Of a stretch of DNA of 10,723 bases, positions 1-6,485 are shown in pieces. The DNA comes from Lachnospiraceae bacterium UBA1753. Lineage in GTDB: Bacteria; Bacillota; Clostridia; Lachnospirales; Lachnospiraceae. A model generated the notes under the pieces. It was given only the letters and a program-made list of their open reading frames with translations. It did no database searches and was not told the origin of the DNA. The DNA lies in contig DCHL01000024.1 of the NCBI GenBank assembly GCA_002317595.1, forward strand, positions 1,961-12,683, in the 5' to 3' direction. Every line of letters starts with the position of its first letter. Position 1 is the stretch's first letter. A program made the position numbers and the translations under genes.

Positions 1-44
1 GGCACGTGAATTATAAAGAATTTTGAGAGGAGAAGACAGTCTGT

Positions 45-1976
45 ATGATGTGGAATGCTGATTTTGAAATAGCATCTATTGTTTTGCAGGCTGTCTTCAT
101 TGTCTTTTTCCTGGTGAAGAAGCATCTTCCGACAAGGCAGAACAGGCTGTACATCATCTGCAGCCTTCTGAGTTTTTCGATAGTATCCCTGGATGTAATC
201 ACTGCATTTACTAACTCTTATGCTACTCAGTTCTCAAGTGGTCTGCTGTTGTTTCTGAACACAGCCTACTTTACTGTTGTGCCTATGCTGTCGCTGATGT
301 TTTTTGTGTACATCCTCGCATTGGCAGGGGAGTTCTCCTTTGTGAAGACTCCTACGTTTATCATGTTCTGTGCACCGGCATTTCTTTCGCTGATGCTTGC
401 TATTTCAAGCGGTTTCACAGGTTTCCTTTTCTATTTTGATAATAATATGGTCTACCATCAGGGTCCCTGCTATGTGATAGAATTTGCCTCCAACGCAATC
501 TATCTTATTCTGGCGCTTGTTTTCGTAATAATCTACAGGCGTAAGATCAGCGCCCTTGAGCGGAACTGCATCCTTGGTTTCTGCTGCATGACCATGATTG
601 GAGTTGTTCTCCAGGCATCATATTTCAGATGGGTGCTCCTTACTAATGCAATGACGGCGCTGGCACTTGTTATTCTGTATCTGTCGCTTCAGAATCCTGA
701 TATCTACATTGACAAAGAAACGGGAATATTCAATATTTATGCGTTTTCAACTCTGACAGAAGAACTCGTCAGTGCGGGAAAGAGTTTTTCGGTTATATAT
801 TTTGCCATCAATGATATGAAAAATATGGAAGCACTGTACGGCGTGGAGAATATGAATGTCGTTGTCGCTGAAATTACTGAATACCTGAAGAAGGTCTTTG
901 CGGGGAAGTGGATATATAGGTTTGACGTGGGCAAATTCATAATTCAGGAACCTGGCGAGGGAGACTTCGCAGAGATTGAGAGAGCACTTCGCAACAGATT
1001 TGAGAGACCTTTTAAGGGTGTGACCGGGGATATTGCTGTGGACCTTGACGTTGTAATTGTTCCCTATTGGCACATGCCTCAGAGCGTGGCCAAAATCATA
1101 AATTTGAAGGATTTCGGTGAGAGGGTTGCCATAGAGAGAGGCGGCGGAGTGACTGTGGAGATTGATGACACCATCATTGATCGAATGGAGAGGAATCTTG
1201 CTGTTGACAGGGCACTCGAGCGTGCTATTCTTGAGAACAGTATTCAAGTTTATTTCCAGCCTATTTTTTCTACAACGACAGGAAAAATCACTTCCTGCGA
1301 GGCACTTTCGCGACTGTTTGATGATGACATAGGATTCATTCCTCCGGATGAGTTCATTTCAAAGGCAGAGGAGAATGGAAGCATCATCCGGATTGGAGAA
1401 CAGATTTTTGACAAAATATGTCAGTTCATCAAAGAGAGAGAACCGCAGCGATATGGTATTGAGAACGTGCATGTGAATCTGTCCCCAGTACAGTGTATGT
1501 TGGAAGACCTCCCGGAGACAATCATCCGTATTGCGGGCAGACATGGTGTTCCACTGTCGATGATAGACCTTGAGATTACTGAGACAGCAGCAGTTGCACA
1601 GAATAAGGTCATCATAAACAATATGGAAACACTCATTGCCGCATCATGTACATTCTCGCTGGATGACTATGGAACTGGCTTTTCCAATACGGCTACAATC
1701 GTTTCGCTGCCGTTTGCGAGTGTAAAGATAGATAAGTCTCTGTTGTGGTCACATTACAGTGGAAAGAGCAGTGTGCTTCCTGATCTGGTTCAGATGTTCC
1801 ACAATCAGAAGCTTATGCTGATTGTAGAGGGTGTTGAGACGCAGGAGATGGCAGAAGGACTTGCTGCCATGGGATGCCAGTACCTTCAGGGATTCTATTT
1901 CTCAAAGCCGCTTCCACAGAGGGAATTCATGAGTTATATCAGAACCTTTGATGGGAACACCTCGAAAAAGGCTTGA
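45..1976 (+). CDS. Membrane-bound degenerate GGDEF / intact EAL protein (c-di-GMP phosphodiesterase)
   Basis: Predicted to hydrolyse the second messenger c-di-GMP to pGpG at the inner face of the membrane. Residues about 8-220 hold roughly seven hydrophobic segments, forming an integral-membrane sensor region. A GGDEF-like fold follows (about 225-370), but the signature is DVGKF at 294-298, so cyclase activity is not expected; it may bind GTP or act only as a regulator. The EAL domain (about 390-635) keeps the expected catalytic and metal-binding residues: E419-A-L, N478 in NLS, E510/E513 in EITE, D540-D541 in DDYGTG, K561 in KID, E595 in EGVE and Q615 in QGF. A GAGAGGAG ribosome site (25-32) precedes two adjacent ATGs (45 and 48). 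A TATAAA at 12-17 could be a -10 box, with its -35 outside the window. The family call is firm; the signal sensed is unknown. The stop codon lies inside a tandem duplication. Confidence 0.9.
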   Translation: MMWNADFEIASIVLQAVFIVFFLVKKHLPTRQNRLYIICSLLSFSIVSLDVITAFTNSYATQFSSGLLLFLNTAYFTVVPMLSLMFFVYILALAGEFSFVKTPTFIMFCAPAFLSLMLAISSGFTGFLFYFDNNMVYHQGPCYVIEFASNAIYLILALVFVIIYRRKISALERNCILGFCCMTMIGVVLQASYFRWVLLTNAMTALALVILYLSLQNPDIYIDKETGIFNIYAFSTLTEELVSAGKSFSVIYFAINDMKNMEALYGVENMNVVVAEITEYLKKVFAGKWIYRFDVGKFIIQEPGEGDFAEIERALRNRFERPFKGVTGDIAVDLDVVIVPYWHMPQSVAKIINLKDFGERVAIERGGGVTVEIDDTIIDRMERNLAVDRALERAILENSIQVYFQPIFSTTTGKITSCEALSRLFDDDIGFIPPDEFISKAEENGSIIRIGEQIFDKICQFIKEREPQRYGIENVHVNLSPVQCMLEDLPETIIRIAGRHGVPLSMIDLEITETAAVAQNKVIINNMETLIAASCTFSLDDYGTGFSNTATIVSLPFASVKIDKSLLWSHYSGKSSVLPDLVQMFHNQKLMLIVEGVETQEMAEGLAAMGCQYLQGFYFSKPLPQREFMSYIRTFDGNTSKKA

Positions 1977-2006
1977 TTTGATGGGAACATCTCGAAAAAG
2001 CCCGAT
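1947..2006 (+). repeat. Two-copy direct repeat, 30-bp period, spanning the stop codon
   Basis: Copy 1 (1947-1976) and copy 2 (1977-2006) share their first 24 bases with one mismatch (C1960 versus T1990); the last six bases of each unit differ. Copy 1 encodes the final residues FDGNTSKKA and the TGA. Copy 2, read in the same frame after the stop, would give FDGNISKKPDFLELIKRT and then a second TGA. This looks like a recent in-frame duplication of a gene end in which one copy carries a stop. Confidence 0.85.
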
Positions 2007-2029
2007 TTTCTTGAATTGATAAAAAGGAC

Positions 2030-2058
2030 TTGACGCCGATGGTGTATGGTGTTATAGT
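2030..2058 (+). promoter_or_regulatory. Sigma-A-type promoter of the infC-rpmI-rplT operon
   Basis: TTGACG (2030-2035) and TATAGT (2053-2058) are separated by exactly 17 bases, each matching the consensus at five of six positions. The expected transcription start is about 2065, which gives an untranslated leader of roughly 200 bases before infC. Confidence 0.75.
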
Positions 2059-2064
2059 TTCATG

Positions 2065-2245
2065 TGTTGTGGGCATACCACAGTAAAACAAAGCAGAGTA
2101 TCCACTCTCACCCAGGGGCGCGAGCTACCTGGTGTCAATATTACCAGATACCGCAGGATTTATCATGAAGGCTAATGAGTTTAGGTGGTAATCCGAAGCG
2201 AATAGAATGGCAATTTAGTGGATAGTCTGACTATCCACTTTTTTA
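2065..2245 (+). promoter_or_regulatory. L20-type leader / transcription attenuator of the infC operon
   Basis: The 5' leader is structured and ends in an intrinsic terminator directly ahead of infC. Visible helices are TGTGG/CCACA (2068-2072 with 2078-2082), a CACCCAGG/CCTGGTG stem with one bulge (2109-2116 with 2128-2134), and ATTACC/GGTAAT (2140-2145 with 2187-2192). The switch is readable: TATCCACT at 2099-2106 is the same eight-base word as 2233-2240 in the terminator 3' arm, so either can pair with AGTGGATA (2217-2224). Long-range pairing would be the antiterminator, local pairing the terminator. The early word is also partly held in a local AGAGT/ACTCT hairpin (2095-2108). In Bacillota this operon is repressed by ribosomal protein L20 stabilising the terminated form. 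I infer the same here from position and architecture; I have not matched it to a covariance model. Confidence 0.8.
2217..2244 (+). terminator. Attenuator terminator in front of infC
   Basis: A nine-base-pair stem AGTGGATAG/CTATCCACT (2217-2225 with 2231-2239) encloses loop TCTGA and runs into six T residues (2239-2244). It lies upstream of the gene it controls, so it acts as a conditional terminator within the leader, not as the end of the preceding phosphodiesterase gene. Confidence 0.85.
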
Positions 2246-2256
2246 ATGTCTCTAAT

Positions 2257-2272
2257 GGAGGGTAAGACAATT
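2257..2272 (+). promoter_or_regulatory. Ribosome binding site that decides the infC start (GGAGGG with ATT)
   Basis: GGAGGG (2257-2262), seven spacer bases, then ATT at 2270. This is the only strong Shine-Dalgarno sequence near the start of infC, and it is correctly spaced only for ATT. A start at ATG 2246 would require initiation inside the terminator U-tract, and the GGAGGG would lie within the coding sequence. Confidence 0.8.
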
Positions 2273-2776
2273 AGCGAATTAATGATCAATGAGCAGATCA
2301 GAGACCGTGAGGTCCGCCTGATCGGAGAAGATGGTGAGCAGCTTGGAATCATGTCTGCAAAGGATGCTCAGAAACTGGCTGATGAAGCAGGGCTGGATCT
2401 TGTTAAGATTGCCCCTCAGGCCAAGCCTCCTGTCTGCAAGATAGTTGATTACGGAAAGTTCCGTTACGAGCAGGCCCGCAAGGAAAAGGAAGCGAAAAAG
2501 AAGCAGAGAACTATCGAGATCAAGGAAATCCGCTTGTCTCCGAACATTGATTCTAACGACCTGAATACTAAGGTACAGGCCGCTAAGAAGTTTCTGGAGA
2601 AGGGCAATCGAGTAAAGGTGACCCTGAGATTCAGAGGCCGCGAGATGGCACATATGCAGGCGAGCAAGCATATTCTGGATGATTTTGCCCAGGAGCTTAC
2701 AGATGTGGCAGTCGTTGAGAAGGCACCTAAGGTGGAAGGCAGAGCTATGACAATGTTCCTTGCTGAGAAGCGATAG
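2270..2776 (+). CDS. infC: Translation initiation factor IF-3, probable ATT start
   Basis: IF-3 binds the 30S subunit, prevents premature 50S joining and checks start-codon/initiator-tRNA pairing. The protein has the family pattern: an N-terminal domain opening with INEQIRDREVRLIG, the signature PPVCKIVDYGKFRYE, a lysine-rich linker, and a C-terminal domain ending AMTMFLAEKR. I place the start at ATT 2270-2272. A strong GGAGGG (2257-2262) sits seven bases upstream, and the 168-residue product has normal IF-3 length. The in-frame ATG at 2246 has only the terminator T-run before it and no ribosome site, and ATG 2255 overlaps the ribosome site itself. AUU initiation is the known device by which IF-3 limits its own synthesis in other bacteria. 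It is the first gene of an operon with rpmI 28 bases downstream. Family assignment is certain; the exact start is an inference with good support. Confidence 0.95.
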   Translation: MSELMINEQIRDREVRLIGEDGEQLGIMSAKDAQKLADEAGLDLVKIAPQAKPPVCKIVDYGKFRYEQARKEKEAKKKQRTIEIKEIRLSPNIDSNDLNTKVQAAKKFLEKGNRVKVTLRFRGREMAHMQASKHILDDFAQELTDVAVVEKAPKVEGRAMTMFLAEKR

Positions 2777-2804
2777 GAACCGATTTAAAAGATGGAGGTA
2801 AATT

Positions 2805-3002
2805 ATGCCTAAGGTTAAAACAAACAGATCAGCAGCAAAGCGTTTTAAGGTTACCGGTACTGGCAAGCTTAAGAGAAATAAGGCTTACAAGCGTCACATC
2901 CTTACAAAGAAGTCTGCAAAGACTAAGAGAAACCTGCGCAAGGCAGCTATTACAGATGCTACAAATGTAAAGAACATGAAGAAGATTACTCCTTACCTTT
3001 AA
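2805..3002 (+). CDS. rpmI: 50S ribosomal protein L35 (bL35)
   Basis: A 65-residue, very basic protein with the L35 pattern: PKVKTNRSAAKRFKVTGTGK at the N terminus, a KRNKAYKRHILTKK block, KTKRNLRKA and a C-terminal MKKITPYL. It is a late-assembling component of the large subunit. GGAGG (2794-2798) is six bases ahead of the ATG. It is the second gene of the infC operon, 28 bases after infC and 70 bases before rplT, the invariant order for this operon. There is nothing unusual in length or sequence. Confidence 0.98.
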   Translation: MPKVKTNRSAAKRFKVTGTGKLKRNKAYKRHILTKKSAKTKRNLRKAAITDATNVKNMKKITPYL

Positions 3003-3072
3003 TTCGTAAAGCTATAGCGAAATACGATTATTCATGAGTAAGAGATAAGAGATTTGGAAAGGAGCTAATAAA

Positions 3073-3429
3073 ATGGCAAGAATTAAAGGCGGATTAAACG
3101 CAAAGAAGAAGCACAATAGAATACTTAAGCTGGCAAAGGGTTACAGAGGAGCTCGCTCTAACCAGTATAGAGTAGCTAAGCAGTCAGTTATGAGAGCACT
3201 TACATCTGCATTTGCAGGTCGTAAGCAGCGCAAGCGTCAGTTCAGACAGCTCTGGATTGCACGTATCAACGCAGCAGCTCGTATGAATGGTCTTTCATAC
3301 AGCAAGCTTATGTATGGTCTTAAGCTCGCAGGCGTAGAGATCAACAGAAAGATGCTCGCTGAGATGGCTGTAAATGATGCAGAGGGCTTCAAGACACTTG
3401 CAGAGCTTGCAAAGTCTAAGATTGCTTAA
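3073..3429 (+). CDS. rplT: 50S ribosomal protein L20 (bL20)
   Basis: A 118-residue basic protein with the standard L20 sequence: ARIKGGLNAKKKHNRILKLAKGYRGARSN at the N terminus (key residues GGxxAxKKHxxxLKxAKGYxGxRS), FRQLWIARINAAAR in the middle and SYSKLMYGLKLAGVEINRKMLAEMA in the C-terminal globular domain. L20 is an early assembly protein that binds 23S rRNA; in Bacillota it also represses this operon through the leader. AAAGGAG (3058-3064) lies eight bases before the ATG. It is the last gene of the operon and is followed 27 bases later by an intrinsic terminator. Its leader-binding role here is inferred from the presence of the attenuator. Confidence 0.98.
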   Translation: MARIKGGLNAKKKHNRILKLAKGYRGARSNQYRVAKQSVMRALTSAFAGRKQRKRQFRQLWIARINAAARMNGLSYSKLMYGLKLAGVEINRKMLAEMAVNDAEGFKTLAELAKSKIA

Positions 3430-3456
3430 TCTGATTACAGATAGAAGATAATATTC

Positions 3457-3499
3457 GGGGGTGGTTACATCGGATGATGTGACTACCCTCTTTTATTTT
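3457..3499 (+). terminator. Intrinsic terminator of the infC-rpmI-rplT operon
   Basis: A 15-base-pair stem (3457-3471 with 3476-3490), including three G-U wobble pairs, encloses loop GGAT and is followed by TTTTATTTT (3491-3499). Its 3' arm and T-tract overlap the last codons and stop of the convergent protease gene. On the minus strand the stem is not followed by a T-run, so it appears to work in one direction only. Confidence 0.9.
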
Positions 3500-4370
3500 G
3501 TCCAAGAATGATGGTGGAAACGATTAGCAATGTGAGAAGGATGGTAGCTGTGATTCCACCCTCGAGACCAAAGCCTGAGTCGTAGAAGAGGGAACTGCCA
3601 GCGATAGTGGAGTTAAATACACTGTATGTCGATTCGGTTCCACTGTTCGGGAGACCGAAGATGATGTTCTGTGTGTAGTTCCAGACTGTATGGACTGCAA
3701 ATGCTGCCCAGATGCTCTCGAAATATTCGACGAAGAGTGTCAGAAATATTCCGTAGAGAAAGAGATTGATGAAGGCTAAGGGCGTAATTGATTCGTTGAG
3801 CATATGAAGAGCTGCAAAAATCAGCGATGAAATCAGCATTGAGAGAAGTGGATCCTGATTTTTTTTCAGCAGGCGCTGGTACAGGTAGCCACGGAAGATA
3901 AGTTCTTCTGCTGAGGCCTGGACAAATACGCAGATAAAGAGCGTGAGCAGCAGAAACGGAGAACAGGGATTGAAGGAAAGCGCAACATCCTTGTGAAGCA
4001 CTGCGACAAGTACGCAGGAAGCGTTGCTGATAAAACCGACTGCAAGACCGATGGCGAACATCATTGGAGTGTTGCCCCATGCGTAGGATGTAATATGCTT
4101 TAATATGAAGCGGTTCTTGGGAACAAAATATATCAGTGCAAAGAATGTAAGCCACACAAAAATGAAAAGCAGGTAAAAGGCATGGGCGAGAATGGCAGCT
4201 GCTGCTGGCTGAGATACATTTCGTGCTATCCTGTCAGCAGGGACATATACGAGGAGTGTTCCAAGTAACTGCCCCAGCAGTGTGATGGCAACTGCGGAAA
4301 AGCAAAGTGCGGTTGTGCTGTTGTGAAGCCAGTATAACAACGGATGGCGCCGCCTGGAAATTGATTTCAC
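3483..4370 (-). CDS. CPBP-family (CAAX-type) intramembrane metalloprotease
   Basis: A polytopic membrane protein of the CPBP family (formerly Abi/CAAX protease), with about seven hydrophobic segments. The three family motifs are present, numbered from the start used here: EE-LIF-R (E155, E156, R160), the FAALH motif with H189, and HTVWN with H227 and N231. These glutamates and histidines are the expected metal-binding/catalytic residues, so it is probably active. Substrates cannot be predicted; relatives act in prenyl-protein processing, bacteriocin immunity or membrane-protein cleavage. Start choice: the frame opens at a TTG (4407-4409) with no ribosome site, lying only about nine bases after a likely transcription start. 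The GTG at 4368-4370 has GGGGGA immediately upstream (4375-4380 read in reverse), so I use it; the product is 295 residues. It is transcribed alone, convergent to rplT and divergent from the diguanylate cyclase gene. Confidence 0.85.
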   Translation of the reverse strand: MKSISRRRHPLLYWLHNSTTALCFSAVAITLLGQLLGTLLVYVPADRIARNVSQPAAAAILAHAFYLLFIFVWLTFFALIYFVPKNRFILKHITSYAWGNTPMMFAIGLAVGFISNASCVLVAVLHKDVALSFNPCSPFLLLTLFICVFVQASAEELIFRGYLYQRLLKKNQDPLLSMLISSLIFAALHMLNESITPLAFINLFLYGIFLTLFVEYFESIWAAFAVHTVWNYTQNIIFGLPNSGTESTYSVFNSTIAGSSLFYDSGFGLEGGITATILLTLLIVSTIILGQNKRG

Positions 4371-4539
4371 TTTATCCCCCAAAAACTGCCAACAAATCCT
4401 CGTTGGCAAAATAAATATACAACTATTATATATAATTCTATTGTACTTAGAAAGTCATTCTATTAAAATTGAATGTGAAATGTCGGTGACTTCAGTGATT
4501 TAATCAGTAGTAGATACATTTGGGGGAAGGCAGATTAAT
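4371..4539. promoter_or_regulatory. Divergent intergenic region with candidate promoters and a palindrome
   Basis: AT-rich region between the minus-strand protease and the plus-strand cyclase. For the protease, a perfect TATAAT reads on the minus strand at 4425-4430, with only a poor -35 (TTTCTA, 4448-4453). For the cyclase, GTGAAA (4475-4480), 18 bases, then TTTAAT (4499-4504) is the best but weak match, leading to a strong ribosome site GGGGGAAGG (4522-4530) ahead of ATG 4540. A 20-base imperfect palindrome, CATTC-N10-GAATG with eight of ten pairs matching (4456-4475), lies between the two candidate -35 boxes and could be an operator. All are motif matches without experimental support. Confidence 0.4.
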
Positions 4540-6465
4540 ATGAGTGCAAAAAATATAGCTGTATTCATGGGCGGACTTCAGTTCGATTCCCAGAGGAAAA
4601 TATTTGAGGGAATAAACGCAGCGGCTAAAGAGGATGGCAACAGACTATACTTTTTCGCCTGCGATCTGAGCTCGGCTGAAAAATTTAATAAAGGCGAACT
4701 TAATATTTTTTCCCTGGCAGAACTGGAGAAGTTTGATGGTGCTGTGTTCTATTCCGAGACAATATACGACGACGAGACCAGGGAGAAGATTGTTGCCAGG
4801 ATTAAGAAGTCTGGAATTCCCTGCGTGAGTATAAATGATCCCGATCCGGGTATACTGAATATTTCGGATGACAACTGGGATGTCATGCAGCATATAGTTG
4901 ACAGACTTGTCATTGAGAAGGGTGTAGAGGTCGTCAACTACGTTGCGGGACCGCAGTCGAGCAAGGATGACACTGCGAGAAGGACTTCCTGCAGGGAAGC
5001 CCTTGAGAAGTATGGACTTGGAATCCCCAATGAGCGTATGTACTTCGGAGATTTTCAGTCGATAAGCGGCAGGAAGGCAGTCGAGTACTTCCGCGAGCGT
5101 CACCTTCTTAAGGCAGATGCGTATATCTGTTCCAATGATCTCATGGCCCTTGGCGTGTACTATGCCCTGCTTGAAGAAGGGATAAATGCGCCTGAGGACG
5201 TGTACATCACTGGTTTTGACAACATTTTCATTGCCAGGAGCCACACACCACGAATTACTACGGTTGAGCGAAATGAGCGCTTCCAGGGACGCAGGGCTTA
5301 TGAGATGCTGATGGCGGCCTTCAATGGTGAGAGCCAGGATAATAATGTATTCCTGCCCTGTCATGTCAAGTGGGGAAGCTCCTGCGGAATCGAGAATGCG
5401 GGACGTGAGGAGGCCAGCGATATGGCCCTGAATCATTTCGTGAGGATGAAACTGAGGAGTGACAGATATACAGCCATGCTGGGCGACCTGACAGCTGAGA
5501 TGACATCCGTAGGCAGTTTAGGCGAGTATATTGACGTGGTAAAAAATTACATCGCGCTGCTTGCACCGGACGAGTGTTATCTGTGTCTTAACGAGGAGTT
5601 TATCGAGAATGACCTTGCGATCCGCGAATCAACAAGAGGAGATGCGGAATCCTTTGACCTCTCGGCAGAGGACGCAGTTGTGAAAGACTATTCTGAAAGA
5701 ATCAGCATTGTGATTGCGTACAGGGATGGAGCGTTCAGACGCGGAACAGAGGTCGCAAAGGGCGAACTGATTCCAGGTGGTATAGATAGCGGTATGGAAG
5801 GTGCATACTACGTAATCAGTCCCCTTCACTATCTCGACAGATGCTTCGGATATGTGGCTATATGCAACTCGAAGATTCCGCTTGAGAGCAATTTCTACCA
5901 CATGTTCCTTATGGCGCTTTCGAGCGGTCTTGAGAATGTACGAGATACAATCCAGAAGCAGAACATGATCAAGCGCCTGAATGAGATGTGGGTATACGAC
6001 GCGCTGACACATGTATATAACAGGGCAGGATTCCTCAAATATGCGGACAGATATGTCGACATCGCAAGGCTTGCCCATCAGAAGCTGTTTTTCATGTTTC
6101 TCGATATGGACCACCTCAAGAAGGTCAACGATGAGCAGGGACATGATATGGGCGACCGTATGATCAAGGCGATGGCGGATATTCTGGATAAAAATAAACG
6201 GCCCGATGAACTTCTCATGAGATACGGCGGAGATGAGTTCGTAATCCTTGCAAGAGGATACAGCGAGGAGACGGGCAAGGAGTATGTGGAGAGAATCCAT
6301 GAAGCCATGAGGGCATACTCCGAGGAGAATAAGCTGGTGATTCCGCTGGAGGCCAGCATTGGGTACTATATTGTGGACAGTACAATAAGCGAGCCAGTGT
6401 CTACTATTATCAAGCTTGCTGATAAGGAGATGTACGAGGCTAAGAAAGGAAAGAGGCGTTCATAG
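4540..6465 (+). CDS. Soluble diguanylate cyclase with LacI-type periplasmic-binding-like sensor domain
   Basis: Predicted to make c-di-GMP from two GTP in the cytoplasm in response to a small ligand. Residues 1 to about 285 resemble the sugar-binding domain of LacI/GalR regulators (opening AVFMGGLQFDSQRKIFEGI, later YICSNDLMALGVYYALLEEG and VYITGFDNIFIARSHTPRIT), but there is no helix-turn-helix, signal peptide or membrane segment. Residues about 290-475 form a GAF-like linker region of uncertain identity. A GGDEF domain (about 480-641) has an LTHVYNR entry motif (489-495) and an intact RYGGDEF signature (GGDEF at 563-567), so catalysis is expected. The product-inhibition site normally reads RxxD; here it is RPDE (554-557), so feedback inhibition may be weak or absent. 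The priming transferase gene begins 20 bases downstream, suggesting one transcript and a link between sugar sensing, c-di-GMP and exopolysaccharide. Confidence 0.9.
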   Translation: MSAKNIAVFMGGLQFDSQRKIFEGINAAAKEDGNRLYFFACDLSSAEKFNKGELNIFSLAELEKFDGAVFYSETIYDDETREKIVARIKKSGIPCVSINDPDPGILNISDDNWDVMQHIVDRLVIEKGVEVVNYVAGPQSSKDDTARRTSCREALEKYGLGIPNERMYFGDFQSISGRKAVEYFRERHLLKADAYICSNDLMALGVYYALLEEGINAPEDVYITGFDNIFIARSHTPRITTVERNERFQGRRAYEMLMAAFNGESQDNNVFLPCHVKWGSSCGIENAGREEASDMALNHFVRMKLRSDRYTAMLGDLTAEMTSVGSLGEYIDVVKNYIALLAPDECYLCLNEEFIENDLAIRESTRGDAESFDLSAEDAVVKDYSERISIVIAYRDGAFRRGTEVAKGELIPGGIDSGMEGAYYVISPLHYLDRCFGYVAICNSKIPLESNFYHMFLMALSSGLENVRDTIQKQNMIKRLNEMWVYDALTHVYNRAGFLKYADRYVDIARLAHQKLFFMFLDMDHLKKVNDEQGHDMGDRMIKAMADILDKNKRPDELLMRYGGDEFVILARGYSEETGKEYVERIHEAMRAYSEENKLVIPLEASIGYYIVDSTISEPVSTIIKLADKEMYEAKKGKRRS

Positions 6466-6485
6466 GGGAGTGCGCCTGATGATTA

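Noticed and set aside
2246..2269. ATG 2246 as the infC start
   Set aside because: It directly follows the attenuator T-run and has no ribosome site, while GGAGGG fits ATT 2270. The extra eight residues do not resemble IF-3 N termini known to me.
2279..2866. Long minus-strand open frame opposite infC and rpmI
   Set aside because: It is antisense to two certain housekeeping genes, shows no recognisable domain and has no ribosome site or promoter that I can see. It arises from codon bias of the sense genes.
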